Origin: Pelobates cultripes
Lineage: Eukaryota > Chordata > Amphibia > Anura > Pelobatidae
Direction of reading: 5' to 3'
Assembly: GCA_933207985.1 (NCBI GenBank)
Contig: OW240921.1
Location: 104,226,958 to 104,290,957, forward strand
Length of the DNA stretch: 64,000 nucleotides
The notes under the pieces were generated by a model that worked only from the letters and a program-made list of their open reading frames with translations, did not search any database and was not told the DNA's origin. Every line of letters begins with the position of its first letter. The first letter of the stretch is position 1. The position numbers and the translations under genes are program-made. Below are positions 62,671-64,000 of this stretch, one piece after another.

Positions 62671-62886
62671 GATAAAATAAATTAGGTCCAGGCACGCAGA
62701 AAGCTAGGTTTAGTGTAGCAAAAACTGCAATGTTTCTACCTACACAGAGGCCTTTATCAGGTTTTATAAAGGTCTCTGTGCAGGCTTGGTAAAGGCCTCT
62801 GTGTTGACCGAAACATTGCAGTTTTTGTTACAATAAACCTGACTTCCTGCAGAAATCCTGAGTGCCTGGACCTAGTTTGTTTTATC
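62671..62886. mobile_element. Hairpin MITE
   Basis: The outer arms gataaaataaattaggtcca / ctagtttgttttatc and the inner arms caaaaactgcaatgttt / aaacattgcagtttttg and cacagaggcctttatca / taaaggcctctgtg make a long imperfect stem around 62765-62800. No coding capacity. Confidence 0.75.
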
Positions 62887-63567
62887 CGTATTTAATTGAG
62901 ATTTTTTAATAAGAAGTTTTAAAATCAACATTTTGAACGGATTCATTTATCCTGAGACAAATAAAGATTCCATTAGCGTTTTTATTGCATGGTGTATTTA
63001 TGGCCTATCCACCAAAGGTGGAGATATTGTACCTATAATTCATAATCAAGTATATTTCATATTCATATGTCTACACCCATGCTTAATTTTGAAAAAGAAA
63101 TTTTGTTGGATTGTGCAAGCATTAAATAAGTCAGCATCACTGCTACTACGACAACATTACAAGATAGTTTGCTCTTTGAACGTTTTCTGTACTATTGTCG
63201 TGTTTCTTGTTGTGACCTGTCTCATTAGTTTGTTTATCCTTACTGTTTGTACACTGCCATTGGCTTAGGCACGTTATGTGGCCAATTGCCCACATTGCTA
63301 AGTTATAATGTATTTTTTATCTTGGTTGTCTGATTTCTTCTCATTAAGTACAACCAACTATATGCATCAGTAATATTTCTTCAATTGTTTCTGCCCTGGA
63401 AGCAGTCCTATTATCATCCTCAGACTAAGGCGATGTACAATAGCCATGTGGAGAAACAAAACTCCGGGTATTCTGACAGCAATTCCAAATTCCTACTTAT
63501 ATATTGTAAAAAAAAAATAAAAATGCATGGCATGGTGTTTTTATAACATATAGAGATCACTGCAGAT
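62887..63567. other. DNA without recognisable features
   Basis: The 111-aa frame at 62933-63268 has no family motif. Its hydrophobic C-terminus is typical of T-rich DNA. Confidence 0.4.
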
Positions 63568-64000
63568 GTTAAATGGTCACTCTAAGCACCAAATCAACTT
63601 TAGCATGATGAAAGGTGTTTGGTGTATAGATCATGTCCCTGTGGTCACACTGCTTACTTCTCTGTCATTTCCTATAAAGGGACATCTAGTGTTTAACATT
63701 TCTTAATTGCATGGTCTATTTCATATACCTATCACACTAAATATCCACAGTTAATCTACCTACCTGAAGCCTAAAAACTACAGCCCAGTGCACATACGGG
63801 GGCTGATACTGGAGCTCAGCTTTCATTGTGGTTCAGAGAGAGTGAAGTAGCATTTTACTTGCTGAGGCCTACTCAGGTGGTGAGTGGGGTGGAGGGCAGC
63901 TGCCCCGCTATTCAGCTAAGCTGTGTTGAGCTGTACCTCTGATGCTATGGAGTACTGGCCCATTTTGCCCTCATTAGACGGTGATCCCAGTCCTCGCCTT
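63568..64000 (+). mobile_element. MITE related to the split outer MITE, cut by window end
   Basis: It starts TTAAATGGTCACTCTAAGC and continues gtttggtgtatagatcatgt, matching the reversed right end of the element at 21574-22530. Confidence 0.55.

Overview
This is an AT-rich vertebrate chromosome window, most likely from an anuran amphibian. The inference rests on its repeats: many short TTAA-flanked elements with TTAAAGG ends (the Xenopus T2/Kolobok-like MITE type), L2- and CR1-type LINE tails, an L1-type ORF1 relic, hAT-like fragments, and one chromodomain-bearing Ty3/gypsy element. I cannot name the species. I see no supportable host gene exon; almost all ORFs outside the LTR element are chance frames in AT-rich or microsatellite DNA.

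Layout. 1-18080: mostly unique AT-rich DNA with scattered repeats. These are T2-like MITEs (1584, 13825, about 14890), minus-strand L2 tails (2117, 8611), a hAT-like element whose interior has become a CA/CCCC-rich satellite (4335-5872), a perfect 106-bp-arm palindrome (8502-8716), a GATA/GACA/GGCA compound microsatellite (10228-10512), a foldback element (11889-12118) and a decayed L1 ORF1 (16700-17178). 18081-30247: a 12.17 kb block ending at a 100-N gap. 30348-36520: 415 bp of flank followed by a 5.76 kb LTR retrotransposon on the minus strand (30763-36520). 36521-48690: a second, almost identical copy of the 12.17 kb block. 48691-64000: unique DNA and more MITEs, with a second 100-N gap at 51219-51318.

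The LTR retrotransposon is the only coding unit. It has nearly identical LTRs (752/753 bp), a Gag capsid ORF, and a 1147-aa ORF carrying CCHC zinc knuckle, protease, reverse transcriptase, RNase H, integrase and a C-terminal chromodomain, with the catalytic residues I looked for present. It lacks a tRNA-type primer binding site. Instead, the 15 nt abutting the 5' LTR are perfectly complementary to 15 nt inside the LTR, about 28 nt downstream of a TATA-like motif. That is the architecture of Tf1/sushi-type self-primed reverse transcription. Gag is broken by a -1 frame change upstream of the zinc knuckle.

The two 12.17 kb copies are best read as an unmerged overlap between two contigs or haplotypes. 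Copy 1 runs to a contig end, copy 2 continues into the right-hand unique sequence, divergence is roughly 0.2%, and mismatches concentrate near the contig end. The copy-2 left boundary coincides exactly with the LTR edge and the LTR element has no target-site duplication. This points to a polymorphic insertion, an LTR-mediated recombination, or a chimeric contig joined inside the LTR family.
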